NCBI GenBank assembly: GCA_019309945.1
Contig: JAFDFH010000049.1
Span: 1-29,661, forward strand
Direction of reading: 5' to 3'
DNA: 29,661 bases
From: Deltaproteobacteria bacterium
GTDB taxonomy: Bacteria > Desulfobacterota > Desulfobacteria > Desulfobacterales > JAFDFH01
The first letter of the stretch is position 1, and every line of letters starts with the position of its first letter. This document shows, piece by piece, positions 15,840 to 22,033 of this stretch. The position numbers were made by a program, and so were the translations under genes. The notes beneath the pieces were generated by a model. It was not told where the DNA came from and ran no database searches. It was given only the letters and a program-made list of their open reading frames with translations.

Positions 15840-15951
15840 CGTCCAATGGGTTCGTTTAGATCATCCGGTCATTCAGGATTTACATTTGTTGGGAATTTCA
15901 GAATTCGAATTTCACCTGAACTTGATTTTTCGCTCAAGCATTAAACAAGAA

Positions 15952-16021
15952 TATATGGAATATTTCGAGGATTGAAATTTGAGCCTGACGCAGAAATCGG
16001 GCAAAAAGTGACGTTTTGCAG
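15952..16021 (-). repeat. half copy of the AGTGYCC palindromic family
   Basis: Read on minus, this segment matches the left half of the elements at 19013 and 21289: GCCCGATTTCTGCGTCAGGC, then TCAAATTTCAATCCTCGAAA, versus GCCCGATCTCTGCGTTATGC and TCAAAATTTTATCCTCGGAA. The other half and the outer end are lost. It lies just before the macrodomain gene. Confidence 0.6.
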
Positions 16022-16040
16022 AGGTCTCAAGGAGGATGCC

Positions 16041-16571
16041 ATGGATGGGGAAGTCCTTGACCGGATAGAGATCATGCAGGGGGACATCACCACGCTCCAG
16101 GTTGATGCCATCGTCAATGCTGCAAACTCGTCGCTTCTGGGTGGCGGGGGTGTCGATGGTGCGATCCATCGGGCGGCCGGTCCGGAGCTCTTGGCTGAAT
16201 GCCGTACCATTGGAGGATGTCCGACCGGAGAGGCTATAATAACAAATGGTTATGACCTGCCCGCCCGGCATGTCATCCACACAGTAGGTCCAATTTACAG
16301 CGGAAAGCCTGAAGACAGCCACCTTCTACATATGTGTTACCAGAATAGCCTGCAGCTTGCCGTGCAGCACAATATCATTTCCATTGCTTTTCCCGCGATT
16401 AGCTGCGGTGTATATGGATACCCTGTCGATGCGGCCTGTAAAATTGCTGTCGATACCACCTGCAGCTTTCTCCAGGAGAATAGATCCTTAAAAAAGGTTA
16501 TTTTTATCCTATTTTCAGCAGGAAACTTTGAAATATATAAAACCAATCTCGATAAATTAAGAACGATCTAG
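16041..16571 (+). CDS. macrodomain protein, O-acetyl-ADP-ribose deacetylase (YmdB-like)
   Basis: 176 aa, a single macrodomain of the usual length. It has the ADP-ribose-binding segments GDITTLQVDAIVNAANSSLL with GGGGVDGAIHRAAG (25-47), then GEAIITNGYDLPARHVIHTV, and the second loop FPAISCGVYGYP (about 117-128). These match the MacroD/YmdB group, which removes ADP-ribose or acetyl groups from ADP-ribose adducts. ATG 16041 follows AAGGAGG (16029-16035) by 5 bases; the upstream part of the open frame belongs to a repeat relic. No ADP-ribosyltransferase is seen nearby, so its natural substrate is open: sirtuin by-products or modified proteins or nucleic acids. Confidence 0.9.
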   Translation: MDGEVLDRIEIMQGDITTLQVDAIVNAANSSLLGGGGVDGAIHRAAGPELLAECRTIGGCPTGEAIITNGYDLPARHVIHTVGPIYSGKPEDSHLLHMCYQNSLQLAVQHNIISIAFPAISCGVYGYPVDAACKIAVDTTCSFLQENRSLKKVIFILFSAGNFEIYKTNLDKLRTI

Positions 16572-16578
16572 GTAGTGT

Positions 16579-16611
16579 CCGGTAGGCCCGCGGTGCCATC
16601 CGGTAATTTTA
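16579..16611 (+). repeat. fragment of the 271-bp palindromic element
   Basis: CCGGTAGGCCCGCGGTGCCA and the following TCCGGTAATTTT resemble the left part of the element at 29372 (CGGTAGGCCAGCTGCACCAT, CCGCTAATTTTT) at about 80% identity. No terminal repeat or duplication remains. It lies directly before the selenoprotein's promoter region. Confidence 0.55.
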
Positions 16612-16615
16612 TGTA

Positions 16616-16643
16616 TTGACAAATCTGAATTTTGTATTAGGTT
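16616..16643 (+). promoter_or_regulatory. possible sigma-70 promoter of the selenoprotein gene
   Basis: TTGACA at 16616-16621 is a perfect -35 box. With a 16-base spacer the -10 would be TAGGTT (16638-16643), only a 3/6 match. It is well placed about 90 bases before the gene, but the -10 is poor. Confidence 0.3.
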
Positions 16644-16682
16644 CTTTTAAAAGTACAAAAGCACGTTTTCGGAAAATAATAA

Positions 16683-16712
16683 GGTCTGCGTATTTAAGCA
16701 GGCCGATTTTTA
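16683..16712 (+). terminator. hairpin followed by T-run in the selenoprotein leader
   Basis: GGTCTGC pairs with GCAGGCC (one G-U pair) around GTATTTAA, then GATTTTTAT follows. It lies between the possible promoter and the AAGGAGG at 16718-16724. It could terminate transcripts from the macrodomain gene or act as an attenuator for the selenoprotein gene. Confidence 0.45.
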
Positions 16713-16729
16713 TGTATAAGGAGGATTTC

Positions 16730-17044
16730 ATGGTTGAAGTAACAGAATCAGCGACACAAAAAATTGGTGAATATTTTGAAGGAAAAGAGATTTCCCCCAT
16801 TCGAATATTTTTAAACGAAGGTGGGTGAGGCGGTCCTTCACTCGCACTAGCTCTGGATGAGCAGAAGGAAACAGACCATGTGTATGAAATTGAAGGGTTT
16901 ACCTATATTGTCGATAAGGATTTCATGGATAAAGTAAAGCCCATTAAGATAGAATTTCTGGATACCGGATTTAAGCTCACCACCGGCATGGATTTAGGAA
17001 CGCCATGTAGCAGCTGCGATACGGCACGTTCTTGCTGTTCATGA
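16730..17044 (+). CDS. IscA/HesB-like selenoprotein with in-frame UGA (Sec33)
   Basis: 104-aa protein if UGA at 16826-16828 is read as selenocysteine; a normal gene caller would stop at 32 residues. The frame continues with clear protein sequence on both sides of the UGA: NEGG-Sec-GGPSLALALDEQKETD, then YEIEGFTYIVDKDFMDKVKP, IKIEFLDTGFKLTTGMDLGT, and a Cys-rich end CSSCDTARSCCS. This matches the deltaproteobacterial IscA/HesB-family proteins, which have a Cys in the corresponding GGCxGP motif. Strong AAGGAGG at 16718-16724 and a terminator at 17065-17101 frame the gene. A SECIS-like hairpin follows the UGA. HesB-like selenoproteins are a known family; the function is presumed to be iron-sulfur or redox related. 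A decayed gene is the alternative, but no other lesion is present. Confidence 0.88.
16835..16868 (+). promoter_or_regulatory. candidate bacterial SECIS hairpin
   Basis: CCTTC (16835-16839) pairs with GAAGG (16864-16868) and, after small bulges, CTC (16841-16843) pairs with GAG (16859-16861), leaving an apical loop that starts with G at 16844, 15 bases after the UGA. Bacterial SECIS elements recognised by SelB sit immediately downstream of the UGA inside the coding region with a G early in the apical loop, so position and loop fit. The loop of 15 bases is a little large. Confidence 0.5.
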
Positions 17045-17064
17045 TCGCAATTTCAAGTACCCTC

Positions 17065-17101
17065 AAGGGCAACCCCACTCCTTTGGTGTTGCCCTTTTTT
17101 T
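17065..17101 (+). terminator. rho-independent terminator after the selenoprotein gene
   Basis: AAGGGCAAC (17065-17073) pairs with GTTGCCCTT (17088-17096) across a 14-base loop, followed by a run of T. It starts 20 bases after the stop codon. Confidence 0.9.
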
Positions 17102-17320
17102 AGGATCTTGCCCCTTTCACCTGATTTTCATCCCCTTCGTACAGGACTGAGTCATTTAAAACGGTTACGACTTCAATCAACATTATACTTTGATCTAACT
17201 ATTTTCGGTAAAATACGAAACCTGTCGAAATCTTGTGGATATACTATAACACCCCGAAATATCTTGGTTATATTATATTTGGACATCAAATTTGATAAAC
17301 TCGTAAAAAGTCCGATTTAG

Positions 17321-17443
17321 ACGGTTTTGTAAAAAGTTCAAATTTAAGGCGTGCAAATTTTGTAATCATTAGGAGTACTTATCGTACGTTGAATGATTGC
17401 GAAATGCAGCACAACGCAGAAGTTGGACTTTTTACGAAACCGT
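17321..17443. repeat. 123-bp palindromic repeat with ACGGTTTYGTAAAAAGTYCAA ends
   Basis: The left end ACGGTTTTGTAAAAAGTTCA and the complement of the right end, ACGGTTTCGTAAAAAGTCCA, match at all but two positions. TCGTAAAAAGTCC also occurs just outside at 17301-17313. Palindromes with GACTTTTTACGAAACCGT are, from memory, common dispersed repeats in Desulfobacteraceae. No clear target duplication. Confidence 0.65.
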
Positions 17444-17574
17444 TAAATTTGAGTTCCATTATTGGCATGGCAAACCTTTTAGATTTGATCAAGTTAGAGC
17501 CGACGTTGACGCTGTCAGACCCATTCCGATGGGACGCTTGACTGTTTCATTTCGGCGTGTTAGCCTTTCAATTG

Positions 17575-17845
17575 GTAACTTCGCAAAAATTTATGGTTAA
17601 ACATACCAGCGGAGTCATCCGGTATTTTTTTTCAAAACGGGCAACTGTTTGAAGCCGTTTAGGGCGGCTTACAGTGACCCGAACAGCATAAATTGTTGAT
17701 TGTAGCCTGTTTGTGCTAAGCGACATACTCATTTTGCATCACGTGCACGGGGCACTGTTAGACGCCCTTAACGGCAAGTTTTGACCGTATTGAAAAAAAA
17801 TATCGGATGGCGCAGCGGGCCTACCGGAACATATTGAGAAGTTAC
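17575..17845 (-). mobile_element. 271-bp palindromic element, copy D, IS66-like ends
   Basis: The element starts GTAACTTCGCAAAAA and ends TTGAGAAGTTAC, flanked by TTCAATTG (17567-17574) and TTCAATGG (17846-17853), an 8-bp duplication with one change. It is the reverse-oriented sister of the element at 29372-29642, with the same length. The two halves of the element are themselves complementary over most of their length (for example the GCCGTTAAGGGCGTCTAACA arm against its partner near 17665), so it is one long imperfect palindrome. It encodes no protein. It ends 45 bases before the epimerase gene and could affect its expression. Confidence 0.85.
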
Positions 17846-17889
17846 TTCAATGGAACTTTCTCTTCAAATAGAGAAGTGGGAGGTGGCCC

Positions 17890-18792
17890 GTGAAGATTTT
17901 TATCACCGGAGGATCCGGTTTTATCGGTAGACACCTGACGAATTATCTTCTGCGCAAAGGGCACCAAGTTACTGCTGTCGCACGCTCTTCTGACCGAAAG
18001 CTCATCCGTCATGACAATTTTCATTACATTTCGGCGGATACGACCCAAGGGGGGATATGGCAGGAAGCACTGAAAGGAATGGACGCAGCCGTGAATCTTG
18101 CCGGCATATCCATATTTAAGCGATGGACCCCCACAAATAAAAAGCGCATTTATGACAGCCGGATTCTGACCACACGCAATCTGGTCGAATCTCTGCCATC
18201 AAATAATAGGGTTGTCCTTTGCTCGACTTCCGCAGTGGGATGTTATGGAAACCGGGGGGATGATCTTCTTACAGAGAGTGAACCCTTCGGGACTGATTTT
18301 CTGGCTGGGGTTTCCAGGGACTGGGAAGCAGAGGCCTTTAAGGCGAAAGACAAGGACGTTCGGGTTGTGACGATGCGTTTTAGTATCGTCCTCGGGAAGA
18401 ATGGCGGGGCTATGGAAAAAATGGTTCCCGCTTTCCGATTTTTTGTGGGGGGGCCATTGGGGGATGGGAAGCAGTGGTTTCCCTGGATACACATCGATGA
18501 CCTGATATCCGCGATAATGTTTGTGATGGAAAATAAGGGTATCAACGGAGCAGTTAATTTTTGTTCGCCAAATCCGGTTAGAAACCGAGAACTTGCCGAA
18601 ACCCTGGGCCATATTCTCAAAAGGCCGGCTTTTATGCCGGCACCTGCTTTTTTCATTCGACTTTTTCTGGGCGAGTTGGGTTCATCTTTTTTATCCAGCC
18701 AGCGGACGGTTCCTGACAAACTTTTAGCATACGGCTTTAATTTTCAGTATCCGGATATCAAAGAGGCCATTCGGAATATTTTGGAGAGTTAA
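17890..18792 (+). CDS. TIGR01777-family NAD-dependent epimerase (SDR39U1-like)
   Basis: 300-aa extended short-chain dehydrogenase. The N-terminus MKIFITGGSGFIGRHL holds the dinucleotide-binding GGSGFIG (7-13). STSAVGCYGNRGDD (about 113-126) carries the family's YG segment, and RFSIVLGKNGGAMEKMVPAF, GDGKQWFPWIHIDDLISAI and the C-terminal PAFFIRLFLGELGSSFLSSQ are hallmarks of the TIGR01777 group. The start is GTG 17890 with GGAGGT seven bases upstream. The reaction of this family is unknown despite its wide distribution. It probably leads a gene string with the following small membrane protein and lysE. Confidence 0.9.
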   Translation: MKIFITGGSGFIGRHLTNYLLRKGHQVTAVARSSDRKLIRHDNFHYISADTTQGGIWQEALKGMDAAVNLAGISIFKRWTPTNKKRIYDSRILTTRNLVESLPSNNRVVLCSTSAVGCYGNRGDDLLTESEPFGTDFLAGVSRDWEAEAFKAKDKDVRVVTMRFSIVLGKNGGAMEKMVPAFRFFVGGPLGDGKQWFPWIHIDDLISAIMFVMENKGINGAVNFCSPNPVRNRELAETLGHILKRPAFMPAPAFFIRLFLGELGSSFLSSQRTVPDKLLAYGFNFQYPDIKEAIRNILES

Positions 18793-18848
18793 AACGGAGA
18801 GGTTGTAAACCGAAACCTTGAAAACATTTTCATTTGAAAGGTAAAAGG

Positions 18849-19010
18849 ATGGGTGAATTTTTTCTGGCCGTGCTGGGAGGATTGTTCATTTTCTTTTTCC
18901 TATGGATCGTATTTTCCAGAAGGAAGGACTCCGGCGACAAAGTGGTTCCATATACCTGCACGGTTTGCGGGGAGAAGGACTGTATCTGTCATAAGGAAGA
19001 CAAGATGTAA
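18849..19010 (+). CDS. 53-aa membrane-anchored protein with CxxC...CxC tail
   Basis: Short gene. The N-terminus MGEFFLAVLGGLFIFFFLWI is a single membrane span; then a basic RRK stop-transfer and a soluble tail YTCTVCGEKDCICHKEDKM with Cys37, Cys40, Cys45 and Cys47, which could bind zinc or an iron-sulfur cluster. AAAGG lies just upstream of the ATG. Without the palindromic insert that follows, its stop would be 7 bases from the lysE start, so the two were probably cotranscribed. Not a recognised family. The clean start signal, hydropathy and Cys spacing support a real gene. Confidence 0.7.
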   Translation: MGEFFLAVLGGLFIFFFLWIVFSRRKDSGDKVVPYTCTVCGEKDCICHKEDKM

Positions 19011-19012
19011 CT

Positions 19013-19161
19013 AGTGCCCATCCAGAAACGGTCTTTTTGCCCGATCTCTGCGTTATGCTCAAAATTTTATCCTCGGAATATCAACTATATGCCTGTGGTA
19101 AAATTTTTCGCAGGCCTTGATCTTGATCTCGAACAAAAATCCTCGTTTCTGGACGGGCACT
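19013..19161 (+). mobile_element. 149-bp palindromic element, AGTGYCC family, copy 1
   Basis: The ends AGTGCCCATCCAGAAACG and CGTTTCTGGACGGGCACT are inverted repeats (17/18). AACT occurs on both flanks (19009-19012, 19162-19165) and may be a short target duplication. It is about 93% identical to copy 2 at 21289 apart from a 6-base duplication (CTTGAT). The interior halves are also roughly complementary. No coding capacity. Confidence 0.8.
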
Positions 19162-19170
19162 AACTAAGAA

Positions 19171-19893
19171 ATGACCATGTTAAATGATTTTGCCGGTATT
19201 TTTTCGATGTTCTGGGTGATATTCTCTTTTTCCTTTCTGGTTGCCTTGACCGGCGCCATGGCACCCGGGCCGTTAATGACCTACACCATTATCAAATCCG
19301 TTAAAACCAGTCGGCGCGGTTATTTAATGGGTGTCTGGATTATAGCCGGTCATGCCATACTTGAGATGGGAATCATCTTATTATTGCTATTAGGATTCTC
19401 CTTTGTTTTGAAAAACATCATCGTCGTACGCACGATTGGAATTACAGGAGGGCTGATCCTTACCTATTTCGGGGCATCGATCATCAGGGATGTATATCTC
19501 GGAAAAATTCCCACCGATTTTTTGCCTTCATCAGGTGAACCAAATCAGGATATTGATCCTCTCGAAAACAAGGGTTTGGAAAATCCGGTCATCGGTGGGA
19601 TCTTGGTATCCATGTCTAATCCTTACTGGTGGGTTTGGTGGGCCAGCATAGGTCTGGCGTTTATGGTTCGTTTTGATATCTCTTTTACCCAGTGGCCGAA
19701 GCTTCTGGCGTTTTTCCTGGGGCATGAGGCCGGTGATCTCGCATGGTACCTGCTGATTTCAACACTTGCTTTTTTTGGATTACGTCGTCTCAGCAAAAAG
19801 GTTTACTATGGTATTCTTGTCGGTTGTGGGATTTTTATGATACTGTTTGGTGTCTACCTGGGTGCTTCCCCTTTCTTATCGGCGAACATATAA
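19171..19893 (+). CDS. LysE/RhtB-family amino-acid exporter
   Basis: 240-aa inner-membrane protein with about six hydrophobic segments. The LysE signature is seen in GAMAPGPLMTYTIIKSVKTS near the N-terminus, where the PGP turn is characteristic, followed by GYLMGVWIIAGHAILEMGI, and SNPYWWVWWASIGLAFM in the second half, where SNP-W is conserved. The start at 19171 lacks a good Shine-Dalgarno; ATG 19177 is possible. dapL follows 33 bases after the stop. Together they suggest export of lysine, diaminopimelate or a related amino acid, though LysE-family substrates vary widely and cannot be read here. Confidence 0.85.
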   Translation: MTMLNDFAGIFSMFWVIFSFSFLVALTGAMAPGPLMTYTIIKSVKTSRRGYLMGVWIIAGHAILEMGIILLLLLGFSFVLKNIIVVRTIGITGGLILTYFGASIIRDVYLGKIPTDFLPSSGEPNQDIDPLENKGLENPVIGGILVSMSNPYWWVWWASIGLAFMVRFDISFTQWPKLLAFFLGHEAGDLAWYLLISTLAFFGLRRLSKKVYYGILVGCGIFMILFGVYLGASPFLSANI

Positions 19894-19926
19894 ATGCAGT
19901 GTTACCTTAATATCAGAGGTTGATTT

Positions 19927-21153
19927 ATGATCAGGATTAATGAAAACTATCTCAAACTGCAGGCATCCTATCTGTTTTCGGAGATCGCCAGGCGAATTTC
20001 CGCCTTCCAGGAGGCCCATCCAGACCGGGAGATTATCAAGCTTGGCATCGGCGATGTCACCAGAGCCCTCCCCCCTTCCTGTATTGAGGCGTTTCACCGG
20101 GCGGTGGATGAAATGGCAGAAGACAGCACCTTTCGAGGATATGGACCCGAGCAGGGCTATCCGTTTTTAAGGAATAAAATTGCGACTGAAGATTTTCAGG
20201 CCAGGGGGGCGGACATCGGCGAGGATGAGATTTTTATCAGTGACGGGGCCAAATGTGATACCGGTAATATTCAGGAAATTTTTGCAACTGACATCCGGAT
20301 TGCGATTCCCGACCCGGTTTATCCCGTGTACTTGGACACCAATGTCATGGCCGGACGAACAGGTGAATTCCATAATGGCCGATACGAAAGCATCGTATAC
20401 CTCGAAAGCACCGGAGCAAACGAATTCATACCGGATCTGCCCCGGAAACCGGTGGATTTGATATACTTGTGTTTTCCCAATAACCCCACCGGTGCTACCA
20501 TCACCAAGGATCGACTTCAGTCCTGGGTGGATTTTGCCCGGGAAAACAGGTCCTTGATTCTGTACGATGCGGCTTACGAAGCGTTTATCCGTGATGACTC
20601 CCTTCCCCGGACCATTTATGAAATTGAGGGTGCGAGGGAAGTGGCCATTGAATTCAGGAGTTTTTCCAAAACTGCCGGATTTACGGGAATCCGCTGCGCA
20701 TACACGGTCGTCCCCAAGAACTGTGTGGCCTATGACGGAAACGGGGCAAAGCATTCCGTGCATGCCCTGTGGAACCGGCGTCATTCTACCAAATTTAATG
20801 GGGTGTCTTATCCGGTACAGCGGGCTGCGGAAGCAGTTTACAGCAAGGCAGGAAGAACTCAGGTCAGAGATCGCATTAACTACTATTTGAAAAATGCGGG
20901 CCTGGTTCGACAGAAAATTGCGGCGCTGGGATTTGAGTGCGTCGGCGGAGAGGACTCACCCTATATCTGGATTGACGGTCGAACGAATTCTTGGGAGTTT
21001 TTTGACATGCTCCTGCAAAAGGCCGGCGTAGTCTGCACGCCTGGAGCAGGATTCGGAAGATGTGGTGAGAACTTCATTCGAATCAGCGCCTTCAATAGTT
21101 TTGAAAATGTCCAAAAAGCCATGGCCAGGATCAAGATAGCCCTGAAAGAATAA
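19927..21153 (+). CDS. dapL: LL-diaminopimelate aminotransferase
   Basis: 408-aa PLP-dependent fold-type I aminotransferase. It makes LL-diaminopimelate directly from tetrahydrodipicolinate and glutamate, bypassing the succinylase and acetylase branches of lysine synthesis. Family marks: N-terminal NENYLKLQASYLFSEIARRI, IIKLGIGDVTRALPP (36-50), FRGYGPEQGYPFLR (69-82), SDGAKCDTGNIQEIF (105-119), FPNNPTGA (183-190), the PLP lysine Lys248 in SFSKTAGFTG, and a C-terminal FIRISAF with the substrate-carboxylate Arg. Length and motifs agree with characterised DapL enzymes. AGAGG lies about 10 bases before the ATG. Cotranscription with lysE is likely. Confidence 0.95.
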   Translation: MIRINENYLKLQASYLFSEIARRISAFQEAHPDREIIKLGIGDVTRALPPSCIEAFHRAVDEMAEDSTFRGYGPEQGYPFLRNKIATEDFQARGADIGEDEIFISDGAKCDTGNIQEIFATDIRIAIPDPVYPVYLDTNVMAGRTGEFHNGRYESIVYLESTGANEFIPDLPRKPVDLIYLCFPNNPTGATITKDRLQSWVDFARENRSLILYDAAYEAFIRDDSLPRTIYEIEGAREVAIEFRSFSKTAGFTGIRCAYTVVPKNCVAYDGNGAKHSVHALWNRRHSTKFNGVSYPVQRAAEAVYSKAGRTQVRDRINYYLKNAGLVRQKIAALGFECVGGEDSPYIWIDGRTNSWEFFDMLLQKAGVVCTPGAGFGRCGENFIRISAFNSFENVQKAMARIKIALKE

Positions 21154-21288
21154 AATTCTTCAGGCGTCTAATCTTGATTTTTTTCCAAAAATCCCTATAC
21201 AACCCTATGAACACGTTCGAATTTCGCGCCTCTTGCTCACAATTAGGGTGACATTTGTTACAGCTGATTATAAAACCTCCAATAGATT

Positions 21289-21431
21289 AGTGTCCGTCCA
21301 GAAACGGTCTTTTTGCCCGATCTCTGCGTTATGCTCAAAATTTTATCCTCGGAATATCAAATATATGCCTGCGGTAAAATTTTTCGCAGGCCTTGATCTC
21401 GAACAAAAATCCTCGTTTCTGGACGGACACT
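21289..21431 (+). mobile_element. 143-bp palindromic element, AGTGYCC family, copy 2
   Basis: The ends AGTGTCCGTCCAGAAACG and CGTTTCTGGACGGACACT are perfect 18-bp inverted repeats, flanked by AGATT on both sides (21284-21288, 21432-21436). It has the same orientation as copy 1. Its right end lies 10 bases before the YbaK-type gene, so it occupies the leader of that gene. Confidence 0.85.
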
Positions 21432-21441
21432 AGATTATAAA

Positions 21442-21948
21442 ATGGCAAAGAAGAAAATGTCCATATCACGAGCAATTCGTGAATTAAGGGAACGCCAAGT
21501 CCATTTTTCACTATATTTTTATAAATATGAAGAGAAAAGGGGAACCCCGACAGCCTCCAGGGAGTTAAATGTGGATCAACATCTGATCATAAAGACGATT
21601 GTGATGGAGGACAGTCAGGGTGATCCGTTTTTGGTGCTCATGCACGGGGATAAAAAAGTTTCAATCAAAGCCATGGCCAGAGCAAAGGGCGTGAAAGCCG
21701 TCCGGACCTGTGAACCCCCCAAAGCACATCAGCTTACCGGATATTATGTAGGCGGAATTTCTCCTTTTGGAACAAAAAAAGCGCTTAACGTTTATGTTGA
21801 AACATCCGTGTTGAATCTCGAAAAAATATATATTAATGCCGGAAGAAAGGGCCTTCTGGCCGGGATGTCCCCGCAGGACCTGGTCTCAGTCCTGAATCCC
21901 ATTTATGTGAACGTAGCTGTTGAAAATCAATACCCGGTGAATTCGTAA
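21442..21948 (+). CDS. ybaK: YbaK/EbsC-family aminoacyl-tRNA deacylase (Cys-tRNA(Pro) type)
   Basis: 168-aa protein of the YbaK/ProX editing family, which hydrolyses mischarged Cys-tRNA(Pro). The family pattern is seen in SRAIRELRERQVHFSLYFYK, ELNVDQHLIIKTIVMED (the conserved Lys in IKT), VLMHGDKKVS, GYYVGGISPFGTKK (GGxSPxG) and VYVETSVLNLEKIYINAGRK. ATG 21442 follows the typical MAKKKxS beginning; ATG 21457 is a possible alternative. No Shine-Dalgarno is visible before 21442, either as it stands or if the nearby palindromic insert is removed. Confidence 0.88.
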   Translation: MAKKKMSISRAIRELRERQVHFSLYFYKYEEKRGTPTASRELNVDQHLIIKTIVMEDSQGDPFLVLMHGDKKVSIKAMARAKGVKAVRTCEPPKAHQLTGYYVGGISPFGTKKALNVYVETSVLNLEKIYINAGRKGLLAGMSPQDLVSVLNPIYVNVAVENQYPVNS

Positions 21949-22033
21949 AAAGGCCTCTTTGCAAATTTTCTGCGAGGCCATCAATAAATTATAGGGCATC
22001 AATAATTTTATATGTGTCGGAAAGGAGGAAAAA

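Larger units (their letters stand above)
17045..17889. other. 845-bp stretch without a supported gene, mostly repeats
   Basis: After the terminator there is AT-rich DNA without recognisable coding (17102-17320), then a 123-bp palindromic repeat (17321-17443), a 130-bp stretch with nothing recognisable, and a 271-bp palindromic mobile element (17575-17845). The short open frames at 17108 and 17397 overlap these repeats and show no protein features. Confidence 0.6.

Noticed and set aside
16616..16828. a separate short gene ending at TGA 16828
   Set aside because: The protein pattern continues in the same frame past the TGA for 71 codons, so the TGA is read as selenocysteine.
17108..17600. two open frames of about 70 codons
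   Set aside because: They run through or next to palindromic repeats, have no Shine-Dalgarno, and translate to nothing recognisable.
19009..21436. lysE-dapL as the cargo of a composite transposon
   Set aside because: Each flanking element has its own short flanking repeat and no outer duplication spans the pair; independent insertions explain the pattern better.
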